From positions 30,939 to 94,938 of the forward strand of contig CAIWHP010000199.1 in NCBI GenBank assembly GCA_903912445.1: DNA of 64,000 nucleotides, read 5' to 3'. The notes under the pieces were generated by a model. That model was not told the origin of the DNA. It saw only the letters and a list, made by a program, of their open reading frames with translations, and ran no database searches. The position numbers and the translations under genes were made by a program. The stretch is from an uncultured Lentisphaerota bacterium. GTDB lineage: Bacteria; Verrucomicrobiota; Kiritimatiellia; CAIQIC01. This document shows, one piece after another, positions 51,437 to 59,443 of the stretch (positions are counted from its first letter, which is position 1; each line of letters starts with the position of its first letter).

Positions 51437-52795
51437 TCATTTCACCAACGCCGGGACGGCGGTGTCGGTGGCCATGGTGGCGGGGAGCTGGCGGACGTGC
51501 TCGCCGGTGGAGTCGCAGAAGAAGAGGCGCGACGGCGAGAACTTGTCCGGATTGCCGTCGGCCCAGAAGGCGAAGAACGGGTCGTGGGCGTTGAGTGGGC
51601 GGCGCGCGTAGTTGTGGTTCAGCGGGCTGTCGTGGGTGACCTGCTTTTTCTGCGCCCACGAGCGGCCCTCGTCGGTGCTGGTCCAGAGGCACATCTCGCC
51701 GCCGCTGCCCCACGGCTGCGGACCGGGCAGGGTGGGGGCGAGCACCTTCCACTCGTTGCCGCTGACCCACAGGCTGCCCATGTCGTAGTTGTGGTCGGTC
51801 TTCGCAATGACGGAGGTTTGCCAAGCCTTGCCATCCCAGCGCGCGAGGCAGAACTCGCGCGGGCCGCTCTCCGGGCCGGGCTCGTGGCCGCGGCCGTTCA
51901 CATAGAGCAGCAGCGGACGGCCCGCGCGGTCGAAGTTCAGGTCGCAGGTGTACATCAGCTTGCCTTGCGCCGCGAAGTCGAAGACGAGCGCCGGGTTCTT
52001 GATCGCGTGCAGCGGCAACTCCAGCGGCTGGCCGTCCACGGTGGTCCACGTTTTGCCGAAGTCCTCGGTCTGGACGTAGTAGAGGTTCGTGCGCTTGTTC
52101 ACATCGCCGCCGGGGTGATAGTTGAAGAAGCTGCCGACCTTTTTGCCGCAGGGATGGCTGACCTGGTAGTGGCCGCCGAAGCCGGCGAGCTTGCCGTCGG
52201 CGCTCCACGTCTTGCCGTCGGCGCTGGTCTGCCAGTACAGCTCGCGGCCCTTGGTGTACTTGGTGAAGAGGTGGAGCCAGCCCTGGCCCGGCAGGCACCA
52301 CGCCTGCGGATAGGTCATCTCCTTTTCCTCGATGCGCTCGAAGGCGGCGATGCTATACGGTTCCTTGCTGCGGAACTTGAAGCCGGGCCGCTTCTTGGCG
52401 CGGCCGCTGACGAAGACCCAGACGTAGCCCTGGTCGTCGAGGTTGATGCTCGCGTTGTCGTGTGGATCGTCCACGCCCTGCTTGTCATAGACGATCACCG
52501 GGCGCGGCACGGAGCCGGTCTTGTGGTCGAAACAGGAGACCATGATCAGCAGATGCCGCTTGCCCGGGGGCGTACCGCCGTAGGTGAAGAACGTCTTGTC
52601 CACCTGCGGCGCATAGACCGCCATCGGGTTGTGGTTGGCGGTGTAGGTGCCGAGTCCGCCGGAATATTTGTCGCCGTGCTTGGAGAACTGGCCCAGCGTG
52701 AACCAGATCGGCTCATAGCCCGCGGCGCGAGGCGCGTCCGCGGCGAGGCTGGCGCAACTTCCCAGCAGGAGCAGGGCGAGCAGTGTTTTTTTCAT
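51437..52795 (-). CDS. Exported BNR-4 repeat beta-propeller protein
   Basis: A 452-residue secreted protein with signal peptide MKKTLLALLLLGSCASLAA. The rest alternates Asp-box-like turns (SADGKTWSADGK, TEDFGKTWTTVDG, STDEGRSWAQKK), the mark of BNR propellers. BNR-4 proteins include polysaccharide lyases (for example of ulvan) and sugar-binding propellers; His/Tyr residues in SHPCGKKVGSFFNYHPGGD could be catalytic, but I cannot confirm that. It lies beside the carbohydrate cluster and may act on the same glycans. Confidence 0.8.
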   Translation of the reverse strand: MKKTLLALLLLGSCASLAADAPRAAGYEPIWFTLGQFSKHGDKYSGGLGTYTANHNPMAVYAPQVDKTFFTYGGTPPGKRHLLIMVSCFDHKTGSVPRPVIVYDKQGVDDPHDNASINLDDQGYVWVFVSGRAKKRPGFKFRSKEPYSIAAFERIEEKEMTYPQAWCLPGQGWLHLFTKYTKGRELYWQTSADGKTWSADGKLAGFGGHYQVSHPCGKKVGSFFNYHPGGDVNKRTNLYYVQTEDFGKTWTTVDGQPLELPLHAIKNPALVFDFAAQGKLMYTCDLNFDRAGRPLLLYVNGRGHEPGPESGPREFCLARWDGKAWQTSVIAKTDHNYDMGSLWVSGNEWKVLAPTLPGPQPWGSGGEMCLWTSTDEGRSWAQKKQVTHDSPLNHNYARRPLNAHDPFFAFWADGNPDKFSPSRLFFCDSTGEHVRQLPATMATDTAVPALVK

Positions 52796-52814
52796 ATGGG
52801 CTCTTTGCTGTTTG

Positions 52815-53114
52815 CTATCTAAGGACTGGAACCCCCCGAGCAGTGTGCCATACGCGGACGATTTCGATCAAGCTGCTGCCAGTCTTGATCCGATACACAA
52901 TACGGCAGGGGCGGCGAATAATTTCGCGGATGGAGGATTCGCCAAACTCCGGGACCATCCGTCCCGATTCAGGGAAACTTGGGAGGCGTTCAACGGCGAG
53001 GAACAGACTCCGGATGAAAGTTCTGGCGGCAACGGGGTCATCCTCGGCGATGTAGTCGAAGATTTCGTGAAGATCGAGACGGGCGGCTGGCGACCACGTC
53101 ATTTGCCAAGCCAT
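52815..53114 (-). CDS. ParE/RelE-family toxin
   Basis: A 99-residue protein of the RelE/ParE superfamily. WSPAARLDLHEIFDYIAEDDPVAARTF, LPSFPESGRMVPEF, REIIRRPCRIVYRI and IVRVWHTAR follow the family from end to end, with the final basic strand. ParE proteins poison gyrase; RelE ones cut mRNA on ribosomes, and the sequence alone does not settle which. It overlaps the antitoxin-like gene by 16 bases. Confidence 0.88.
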   Translation of the reverse strand: MAWQMTWSPAARLDLHEIFDYIAEDDPVAARTFIRSLFLAVERLPSFPESGRMVPEFGESSIREIIRRPCRIVYRIKTGSSLIEIVRVWHTARGVPVLR

Positions 53115-53284
53115 TGAGAGAACTCCTCTTTGACGCGGGCATGAGGGAGACCCTTGCCCTCATCCAGTTCACGGAGTCCCTTGCGCACGCCAGCAACGAA
53201 GTTGATGCGCTCCTGCACATCGTCCCAAGTGGCATCTTCGGGAAGCTCCTCAATCGTATGAATCGCTATTTCTTTCGTCGTCAT
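53099..53284 (-). CDS. Small antitoxin-like protein
   Basis: A 61-residue protein (TIEELPEDATWDDVQERINFVAGVRKGLRELDEGKGLPH then KEEFSQWLGK) of the short type often encoded just upstream of ParE toxins. It is mostly helical and acidic, and lacks an obvious DNA-binding N-terminus. The 16-base overlap with the toxin gene ensures coupled expression. Classification as antitoxin rests on context and on this familiar pattern. Confidence 0.8.
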   Translation of the reverse strand: MTTKEIAIHTIEELPEDATWDDVQERINFVAGVRKGLRELDEGKGLPHARVKEEFSQWLGK

Positions 53285-53585
53285 GACGTTAATTTACCAG
53301 AAGCTTGCCGCTCAGCCAATTAGCATTCCGCAATCCCCAAGCCTTGAGAGCTCCTTGCAGTCATCCTCGCCACCGCAGGAGAGACGTCGGGCATGGACAT
53401 GGCTCGCGCTAAGGACGCCAAGCTCGCAAAGCATCCTCTTCTTGGCGGGCTTGGCGTCCCTTGCGCGAAACCTCTGCCGCTCTGCTTCCGTGAAATCCGT
53501 GGTCATCCGTGGCTGCTTTTTCTTCGCCCTCTGTGACCTCGGGGTTCCTCTGCGGCCTCTGTGGTGAACTCTTTTCTTGCTCCGC
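53285..53585. repeat. Gap with TCCGTGAAATCCGTG repeat, copy 2
   Basis: At about 53455-53520 the wording CTTGCGCGAAACCTCTGCCG, then CTCTGCTTCCGTGAAATCCG and CATCCGTGGCTGC, nearly repeats 50801-50860. CCTCTGTGACCTC and CCTCTGCGGCCTCTGTGGTG (about 53527-53567) belong to the AACCACAGAGG family in inverse orientation. No gene is visible. Confidence 0.6.
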
Positions 53586-54827
53586 TCAGGCCTTCGGCAA
53601 GGCTTGCTTCACGATCAGCATGGTCTCGCGCTGGCGCTGTTCGACGAAGGCGCGGGCCTTGGCGGCCTTGGCCTTCGCGGCGGCGGGGTCCGTGGCCATC
53701 GCGAGCACGGCGGGGACGAGGCCGGGGATTTCGCTCTCCTCATCCAGGTTGAAGAGCCATTCGCCGAGGCCGATGTCGCGCCACATCAGCCCCTTGCTGG
53801 TCTGTTCCTGCCAGCGGCAGACGATGGCGGGGATGCCGTTGCCGATGCACATGATCGGGCTGTGCATCTCGCAGCCGAAGAGTCCCGCGGAGCGGACGTA
53901 GGTGCTCAAGGCTTCGTCGGTGAGCCAGTAGTGTTCGCGCCAGACCACCCGCGGCAGCACGTCGGCGGGCAGCTTGTCCACGAGGTTTTCCTTGTTGATC
54001 TGCATCTGGCTGGAGTCCTCGGGGCAGATGAGCACTTTCAGCTTGGTCTGGCGGACCACGGCGGCAATGGCCGCGCGCAGCGGCGCGAGGTCGTGCTCCC
54101 TCATCGCCTCGTTGCGCGCGTGTTTCTTGGCGTCGAAGGCATAGCCCGGCTTGATCTTCCAGTAGGGCGTGTTGCGGAGTCGCGCGATGCAGCACAGGAA
54201 TTTTCCGTCCTCGAGTTGGTGCTCGCGCAGGAACTTGTCGGCCGCCGCGTCGTTGCGCAGCTTGACGCCGAAGGCGCCATCCGGCCCGAACTCCATGACG
54301 GGGCAGGTGACGCCGTGGTCCTTGGCGAACTGCAGCGAGACGGAGTCGCGGAAGAAGATGAACTTGGCGTTGTTGATCAGCTCCCGCGCTTCGGCATCGA
54401 GCGCGCCCACGGTGATGCCGTAGATGCCGTACGGTTTGCCGGTGGCGGTACGCCATTTGGCGAGATCCTTCTGGGCCACCAGCGAGGGGCCGGAGCCGTG
54501 CAGCAGGAAGTCGCATTCGTCAAAGGCGGCCTTGAGCGCCGTGCCCTTCACGATCTTCACCCTGGGGAAATTGTGTCGCAGCATCTCCTCGACGCCGTCG
54601 GCGACGCTGCTGGGCCACAGCATGACCTCCGCCTCCGGCAGGTGCGTCTGCAGGAGCGTGAGCACACCCGGCGTGTGGGCAATGTCGCCGATGTTCACGG
54701 TCTGCCACGACGAGCGCAGCAGGATTCGCGGCGGGCGGGCGGGCGCGCCGCGTACGCCGGGCGCGAGCGCGGCGGCGCCGAGTGCGGCGGACAGGGTGGC
54801 GAGAAAGCTGCGGCGGCTGGTGTTCAT
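53586..54827 (-). CDS. Tat-exported polysaccharide pyruvyl transferase-like protein
   Basis: A 413-residue protein of the polysaccharide pyruvyl transferase fold: [22 protein letters not shown] at the start, [32 protein letters not shown] and the late [19 protein letters not shown] are landmarks. Unlike ordinary members it carries a twin-arginine signal ([20 protein letters not shown]), so it should be exported. Pyruvyl transfer needs phosphoenolpyruvate, normally cytoplasmic, so its exported role may differ. Its start overlaps the GH105 stop by four bases (ATGA). Ends with a Lys/Arg-rich helix. Confidence 0.82.
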   Translation of the reverse strand: MNTSRRSFLATLSAALGAAALAPGVRGAPARPPRILLRSSWQTVNIGDIAHTPGVLTLLQTHLPEAEVMLWPSSVADGVEEMLRHNFPRVKIVKGTALKAAFDECDFLLHGSGPSLVAQKDLAKWRTATGKPYGIYGITVGALDAEARELINNAKFIFFRDSVSLQFAKDHGVTCPVMEFGPDGAFGVKLRNDAAADKFLREHQLEDGKFLCCIARLRNTPYWKIKPGYAFDAKKHARNEAMREHDLAPLRAAIAAVVRQTKLKVLICPEDSSQMQINKENLVDKLPADVLPRVVWREHYWLTDEALSTYVRSAGLFGCEMHSPIMCIGNGIPAIVCRWQEQTSKGLMWRDIGLGEWLFNLDEESEIPGLVPAVLAMATDPAAAKAKAAKARAFVEQRQRETMLIVKQALPKA

Positions 54828-56335
54828 GTGGTTCCTTTGGGTGGCGGACCTTCCAACGCGGCGATGAGCTGTGCCATCAACCCCATCGCCATCTGGTAAA
54901 TCACGCGGTAGCTGCCGCGTTGCAGTGCCTCACCGCCTTTGTTCGACTGCGAGACGCCGCCGAGGAAACCGTCCGGCGTCAGGTGCGCCTTGAGCCCCAC
55001 CAAGGTTTTTGCAGCTGCAGTCCGCGCCCTGGTCGGGAGCCAGCCGTGACGGGCCCCCAGCGCGAGCGCGGCGGCGAGGCCGGCGGAGCCGGCGGTGTCC
55101 GGCGTCAGCTGCGGCTCATGCACAAAGACGCTCCACAGGCCGTCGGCGCGCTGGAACGGCTGCACCCAGTCCGCCAATTGCACGAAGCCGCGCACGAGGT
55201 CCGTGATGTCGCTGCGCTCGCGCAGTACGGCCAGCGTCCGGGCCAGGCCGAGCAGCTGCCAGGCGACGCCGCGCGCCCAGTTGCGGTTGCCGCGGGCGCC
55301 GCCGCTTTCGTGCGTGCGGTAGAACGCCTTGCCGTCGAACAGCCGCGCCTGCCGGACGCGGAGCTGCGCCAGCGCGAGCTGCGCCAGCTCCTCGGACCGG
55401 CGCGCCTGCGCGAGCAGGGCGAGGGGATAGCCGACCGTGTAGGTGCCTTCGCTGGTCGTGCTGTGCCCGTCGAGCCCCGCGCCCGAGGCGTCGCGGCGCT
55501 TGAGCGCGAACTGCACCGGCAGCTCGAGCAGCGGATGCTGCGGCTCCAGCCGCGCCAGCGCGGCGAAGGGCAGGACGCCCTCGATGCCATAGACGCGGCA
55601 GTCGGCGGGCACGCTCTTGGGGTCTTCGTAGACCAGCCGGCCGTTCTGGATGAAGAGGGCGAGATGCTGCTGCGCGACCTGCCGGAACTGCGCGCGGCCC
55701 GGCAGTTCCGCGAGATCCAGCAGGCCATCGAGCACGCAGCCTTCGTTCCAGCTGAACGGCTGGATGCTCGCGAGCGAACCCAGGCGCGCTTCAAATTCGC
55801 TGAACGCATCGGCGGCGCCCGGCACGAGCAGGTGCACCGCGAGCGCGGGCGGGAGTTTTTCGCCGCCGGTGAAAACCCGGAGCGGTTCCTGTCCGGCGAC
55901 CTGGCGCAGGCCGAGACCTTCACGGCGCAGCGCGTCGGCGTCCTGCGCCTGCAGCGCGATCTCGTAGGGCTGGAAGAGCGAGGCGAAGCGGATGTCGAAG
56001 GTGCCGAGCACGCGGCCGGACTCTGGCAGGAAGGCCTCGATCTTCCGCTCGTCGCGCACGTCGAGCGCCACCGCCAGGCGCAGCCGCGTCGGCGTGCCAC
56101 CGGTGACCGCATCCGCCCAACGGAATCGCGCCGTCTCCTTGCCGATGGCCGTTGCGCTCCAGCCGAAGGGCAGCCGCTTGCCGCTCGGCAGGGCCAGCTC
56201 CGGCGCCGATACGACCTGAGCGGGCCAGTGTCGGGCGTAGGGCGGCCCGTCTGCGGCAAAGCTGCGCGGCGCCAGCGCGCCGAGCGCGGCGCTGCTGCCC
56301 ATGGCTTTCAAGAATTGGCGGCGTGGCATATTCAT
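54824..56335 (-). CDS. Exported GH105-like unsaturated glucuronyl/rhamnogalacturonyl hydrolase
   Basis: A 503-residue Tat-exported protein ([20 protein letters not shown]). After an N-terminal beta-sandwich (to about residue 185), residues of about 190-495 form an (alpha/alpha)6 barrel like GH88/GH105: [45 protein letters not shown] and [15 protein letters not shown]. Such enzymes cut the unsaturated sugar left by polysaccharide lyases. The N-terminal extension is unusual for YteR-type enzymes. I chose ATG 56335; ATG 56329 is two codons in. Substrate inferred. Confidence 0.78.
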   Translation of the reverse strand: MNMPRRQFLKAMGSSAALGALAPRSFAADGPPYARHWPAQVVSAPELALPSGKRLPFGWSATAIGKETARFRWADAVTGGTPTRLRLAVALDVRDERKIEAFLPESGRVLGTFDIRFASLFQPYEIALQAQDADALRREGLGLRQVAGQEPLRVFTGGEKLPPALAVHLLVPGAADAFSEFEARLGSLASIQPFSWNEGCVLDGLLDLAELPGRAQFRQVAQQHLALFIQNGRLVYEDPKSVPADCRVYGIEGVLPFAALARLEPQHPLLELPVQFALKRRDASGAGLDGHSTTSEGTYTVGYPLALLAQARRSEELAQLALAQLRVRQARLFDGKAFYRTHESGGARGNRNWARGVAWQLLGLARTLAVLRERSDITDLVRGFVQLADWVQPFQRADGLWSVFVHEPQLTPDTAGSAGLAAALALGARHGWLPTRARTAAAKTLVGLKAHLTPDGFLGGVSQSNKGGEALQRGSYRVIYQMAMGLMAQLIAALEGPPPKGTT

Positions 56336-56503
56336 CGTAGTCCTAAATCCTGGAAAGCAGGGAAAGATGGCGGCGGGGTAGGGCGGCCACGCCGTGGCCG
56401 CCGGCGCTCGCGGCGCTCGCGGCGCTCGCGGCGCGAGCGCGCTAACGTGTGTAACTTGGTCTTCAAAATTCGCAATCCACATTTCGCAATTCGAAATGTT
56501 ATC
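56336..56503. repeat. GTAG-REP hairpin, copy B, and GGCGCTCGC tandem repeat
   Basis: GTAG (56378-56381) is followed by GGCGGCCAC-GCC-GTGGCCGCC (56382-56402), the same size and loop as the copy at 28943 but with paired changes in the arms. Directly after it, GGCGCTCGC is repeated about three times to 56430. Confidence 0.7.
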
Positions 56504-57841
56504 TCACGCCCAGCCCTTTCGGTAGGCGCGGCGGATCAGCGCATCGGCCTCAGGGCAGCCCGGCACGCGCAGGCGCTTGGCGTCCCACGTGAGCTTCTTG
56601 CCGAGCCGCAGCGCGAGGTTGCCGAGCAGCACGGTCTCCGTCAGCGGCCCCGCAAAATCGAAGTTCGAACACGCCGGCCGGCCGCCCTTGCACGCGATGA
56701 TCCAATCCTTGTAGTGGTCCTCGTTCTCGATACGCGGCAGCGTCGGCGCGGGCTTCTTGAAATCCTTCATCAGCGCGTCCGGCCACAGCCGGCCGGCGCA
56801 GAATTTTCCCTTGTCGCCGATGTAGAGCTGGCCGTTGTCGCTGAAGGCCCGGTTGCCCATCTCTTCCTGCTTGGGCGGCAGCTTGCCGCCGTCGTACCAG
56901 AACAGCTTCAGCGGCGCGAGGTCGCCGCGCGCCGGGAAGTCCCAGCGGACGACGGACCAGCTCGGGAAGCTGTCGTTGTTTTTCATGCCGCTGGTCTCGA
57001 CGCACTCGACGCTGTCCGGCGAGCCGAGCTTGAGCGCCCACATCGGATGGTTCAGCGCATGGCAGCCGATATCGCCCAGCGCGCCCGTGCCGAAATCCCC
57101 CCAGCCGCGCCAGCAGAAGGGGTGGTAGACGTGCCGGTCCACGTCGGGATACTTGTCCTTGAACGGCCGCGCCGGCGCCGCGCCGAGCCAGAGATCCCAG
57201 TCGAGATGCTTCGGCACCGGGTCCGCGCCCGCGGGCCGGTCCTTGCCCTGGGGCCAGATCGGGCGGTCGGTCCAGATATGCACCTCGCGCACCTGCCCGA
57301 GGGTGCCGGCCCAGATCATCTCGCACAGCTCGCGGATGTGGTTGCCGCTCGTGCCCTGGTTGCCCATCTGCGTCGCCACGCGGTGCCGCCGCGCCGCCTC
57401 GGTCAGCTGGCGCGCCTCCCAGATGGAGTGCGTCAGCGGCTTCTGGACGTAGGTGTGCAGCCCGCGTTCGATCGCGCGCATCGCCGCCGGGAAATGGTGG
57501 TGGTCCGGCGTGCTGACCGTCACGGCGTCGAGTTCCTTCATCACGTCGAGCATCACCCGGTAATCGCGGAAGACCTTCGCGCCCGGGAACTTCTTCGCGG
57601 CGCGGTCGAGGACGATCTGGTCCACATCGCAGACCGCGACGATGTTCTCGCCCGAGACGCCGCGTGAGTCCTCGCCGCCCTTGCCCCCGCAGCCGATGAT
57701 GCCGATGTTCAGCTTCTCGTTGGGCGCGAGGCGGCGCGGATAGCGCGTGGCCCACGGCGTGGCGCAGCCGCCGAACGCCGCCGCGCCCGCGGCGAGCGCG
57801 CCGGACACCAAAAACTGACGGCGATTTAATGTGGTGGTCAT
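56504..57841 (-). CDS. Exported Gfo/Idh/MocA family oxidoreductase
   Basis: A 445-residue NAD(P)-type sugar oxidoreductase. The twin-arginine signal NRRQFLVSGALAAGAAAFGGC suggests Tat export with lipidation at Cys26. The Rossmann motif IGCGGKGGED starts at residue 49; the EKP equivalent is QKPLTH (Lys134); WGDFGTGALGDIGCHALNHP holds the catalytic His. As in glucose-fructose oxidoreductase, an exported member must keep a tightly bound cofactor. It probably modifies sugars released by the neighbouring exported hydrolases. It has no overlap with neighbours, but shares their direction. Confidence 0.9.
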   Translation of the reverse strand: MTTTLNRRQFLVSGALAAGAAAFGGCATPWATRYPRRLAPNEKLNIGIIGCGGKGGEDSRGVSGENIVAVCDVDQIVLDRAAKKFPGAKVFRDYRVMLDVMKELDAVTVSTPDHHHFPAAMRAIERGLHTYVQKPLTHSIWEARQLTEAARRHRVATQMGNQGTSGNHIRELCEMIWAGTLGQVREVHIWTDRPIWPQGKDRPAGADPVPKHLDWDLWLGAAPARPFKDKYPDVDRHVYHPFCWRGWGDFGTGALGDIGCHALNHPMWALKLGSPDSVECVETSGMKNNDSFPSWSVVRWDFPARGDLAPLKLFWYDGGKLPPKQEEMGNRAFSDNGQLYIGDKGKFCAGRLWPDALMKDFKKPAPTLPRIENEDHYKDWIIACKGGRPACSNFDFAGPLTETVLLGNLALRLGKKLTWDAKRLRVPGCPEADALIRRAYRKGWA

Positions 57842-57866
57842 AGTTATGCCTTCAATCGAGGTGGAG

Positions 57867-58031
57867 GTTCCAAGCCTTGAAAAACTTTAACGCAAAGACG
57901 CAGAGGCAAGACGGAAGACGCAAAGATGTACATCCAGCTCTGCGCCTTCCGCCGTCCTTTGCGCCTTTGCGTTGAAATCCTATTCCAATGTCTGGAAAAA
58001 CCAGTGTTTCTGTTTTCCAACCTTTGGAAAC
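57867..58031. repeat. TTCCAA pair (locus 6) around an AACGCAAAG palindrome
   Basis: A single degenerate unit GTTCCAAGCCTTGAAAAAC (centre 57876) precedes an 85-base palindrome (57889-57973). The palindrome's left arm begins AACGCAAAGACGCAGAGG and its right arm ends CTTTGCGCCTTTGCGTT. Then come TTCCAATGTCTGGAA (centre 57990) and GTTTTCCAACCTTTGGAAAC (centre about 58021), 31-32 bases apart. Confidence 0.75.
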
Positions 58032-58036
58032 GTGTC

Positions 58037-59413
58037 TCACGTTTTGAGCTCCTCCAGCGCGACCTGCTGCGGCAGCCGGCCGGTCTGGGCGGCGCGGGCG
58101 GCCACCCGGCCGGCGCTTTCGCCCATCGCCACGGCATCGCCCGTGACGCGGTAGCTGGAATGGGCGATAAAATCGCCGCTGATGCACCGGCCGGCCATCA
58201 TCAGGCCCTGTACGTCGCGGGCGATCAGGGCGCGCAGCGGGATGTCGTAGGGCTTGGCCCGGTAGCCGATCTTGCCGACGGCCTTGTTGCCCTCGACCGG
58301 ATCGATGGTGTGGATGTCGATGCCGAAGGTGGCGCGACACACCGCATCCGGATGCCGGCGGCCTTCGCGCAGGTCCGCATCGGTGATGGTGTAGAGCCCG
58401 TGAATGCGCCGCCCTTCCCGGACGCCGATCTGCTCGGCCGTGGCCACCAGCCGGACGTTTTTCCAGACGCCGCCCAGGGCGCGCAGCCCGTCCAGCATCG
58501 TGTGCAGTTCCTGTCGGGCGTGCAGGGTGGCGGCGGTCACGTCGCGCGCGCGGGTCCCCTTGAAGCCGTGCTCCTCGTTGAGCATGGCGATGAACAGATC
58601 CTCGCGCACCGGGAACAGGGAGGGCCCGCCATAGGAGGAAACATGCCCGCCGCGCTTGATCTCGGCGCGCAGGTTGGTCTTGCTCTGTGACATCGGCAGA
58701 TCTTCGGTGCGGACGAACGGCCCGGCCTCGGTGACCGTGATCCCGGCCACCAGCGCGATCAGGCTCATGGGCTGGGTCACGCCCTGCTGCCCGTAGCCCA
58801 TGTCCCAGCCGCAGCCGGCCTGCGCCGCCAGGTCGCCGTCGCCCGTGCAGTCGATGAAGACCTTGCCGGCAAAGGCCTCGCGGCCGGATTTGGATTCGGT
58901 GATGACGTGGGTCAACCGCTGGTCCGAAGTTTTCGCGGCGGCGCAGACGCGCGTATGCAATTGAATCTGGACCCCGGCCGAGGCACACAGCTCTTCCAGG
59001 AGCAGCTTCATCGCCTCCGTGTCGGCGGCGTTGGTCCCGCCGCCCTTGCGGGTCAGGCCGCGCGCCCCCCGCCGCTCCAAGCCCTGCCAGATTTCCTGCA
59101 TGATCCCGGTCTTGTTGGTGTGGTCGAGGATCCACGTCAGGGCTCCAGCGGTCCAGATGCCGCCCAGACAGCCGTGCGTTTCGAGCAGGAGCGTCTTGGC
59201 GCCCTGCCGCGCGGCGCCGAGCGCCGCCGCCACCCCGGCCGGTCCTGCGCCACAGACCACTACGTCGGCCGTGCCGGCCAGCGGCACCTCGCGGGCCGGC
59301 TCCGTGACGCAGCCGGGCGAGGCTGCGGCTGCCCTGGCGTTGCCGATCCACGGTGCGCCCAACGCCGCCGGGGTGCCCAGCCCGGCCAGGCGGAAGAAAG
59401 TCCTGCGTTGCAT
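58037..59413 (-). CDS. Exported FAD-dependent oxidoreductase (FAD_oxidored)
   Basis: A 458-residue flavoprotein with a signal-like start (MQRRTFFRLAGLGTPAALGA, twin arginine). GAGPAGVAAALGAARQG at residues 55-71 binds the FAD, FIDCTGDGDLAAQAG is the middle motif and GLMMAGRCISGDFIAHSSYRVTGDAVAMG the C-terminal FAD contact. The family is common in PVC bacteria beside polysaccharide genes; the reaction is not established. Tat export suits a protein that folds with its flavin in the cytoplasm. It lies 30 bases after the GH141-like gene. Confidence 0.85.
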   Translation of the reverse strand: MQRRTFFRLAGLGTPAALGAPWIGNARAAAASPGCVTEPAREVPLAGTADVVVCGAGPAGVAAALGAARQGAKTLLLETHGCLGGIWTAGALTWILDHTNKTGIMQEIWQGLERRGARGLTRKGGGTNAADTEAMKLLLEELCASAGVQIQLHTRVCAAAKTSDQRLTHVITESKSGREAFAGKVFIDCTGDGDLAAQAGCGWDMGYGQQGVTQPMSLIALVAGITVTEAGPFVRTEDLPMSQSKTNLRAEIKRGGHVSSYGGPSLFPVREDLFIAMLNEEHGFKGTRARDVTAATLHARQELHTMLDGLRALGGVWKNVRLVATAEQIGVREGRRIHGLYTITDADLREGRRHPDAVCRATFGIDIHTIDPVEGNKAVGKIGYRAKPYDIPLRALIARDVQGLMMAGRCISGDFIAHSSYRVTGDAVAMGESAGRVAARAAQTGRLPQQVALEELKT

Positions 59414-59443
59414 GTCAGCTTGCTCCTGATGATGAAAAGCTCT

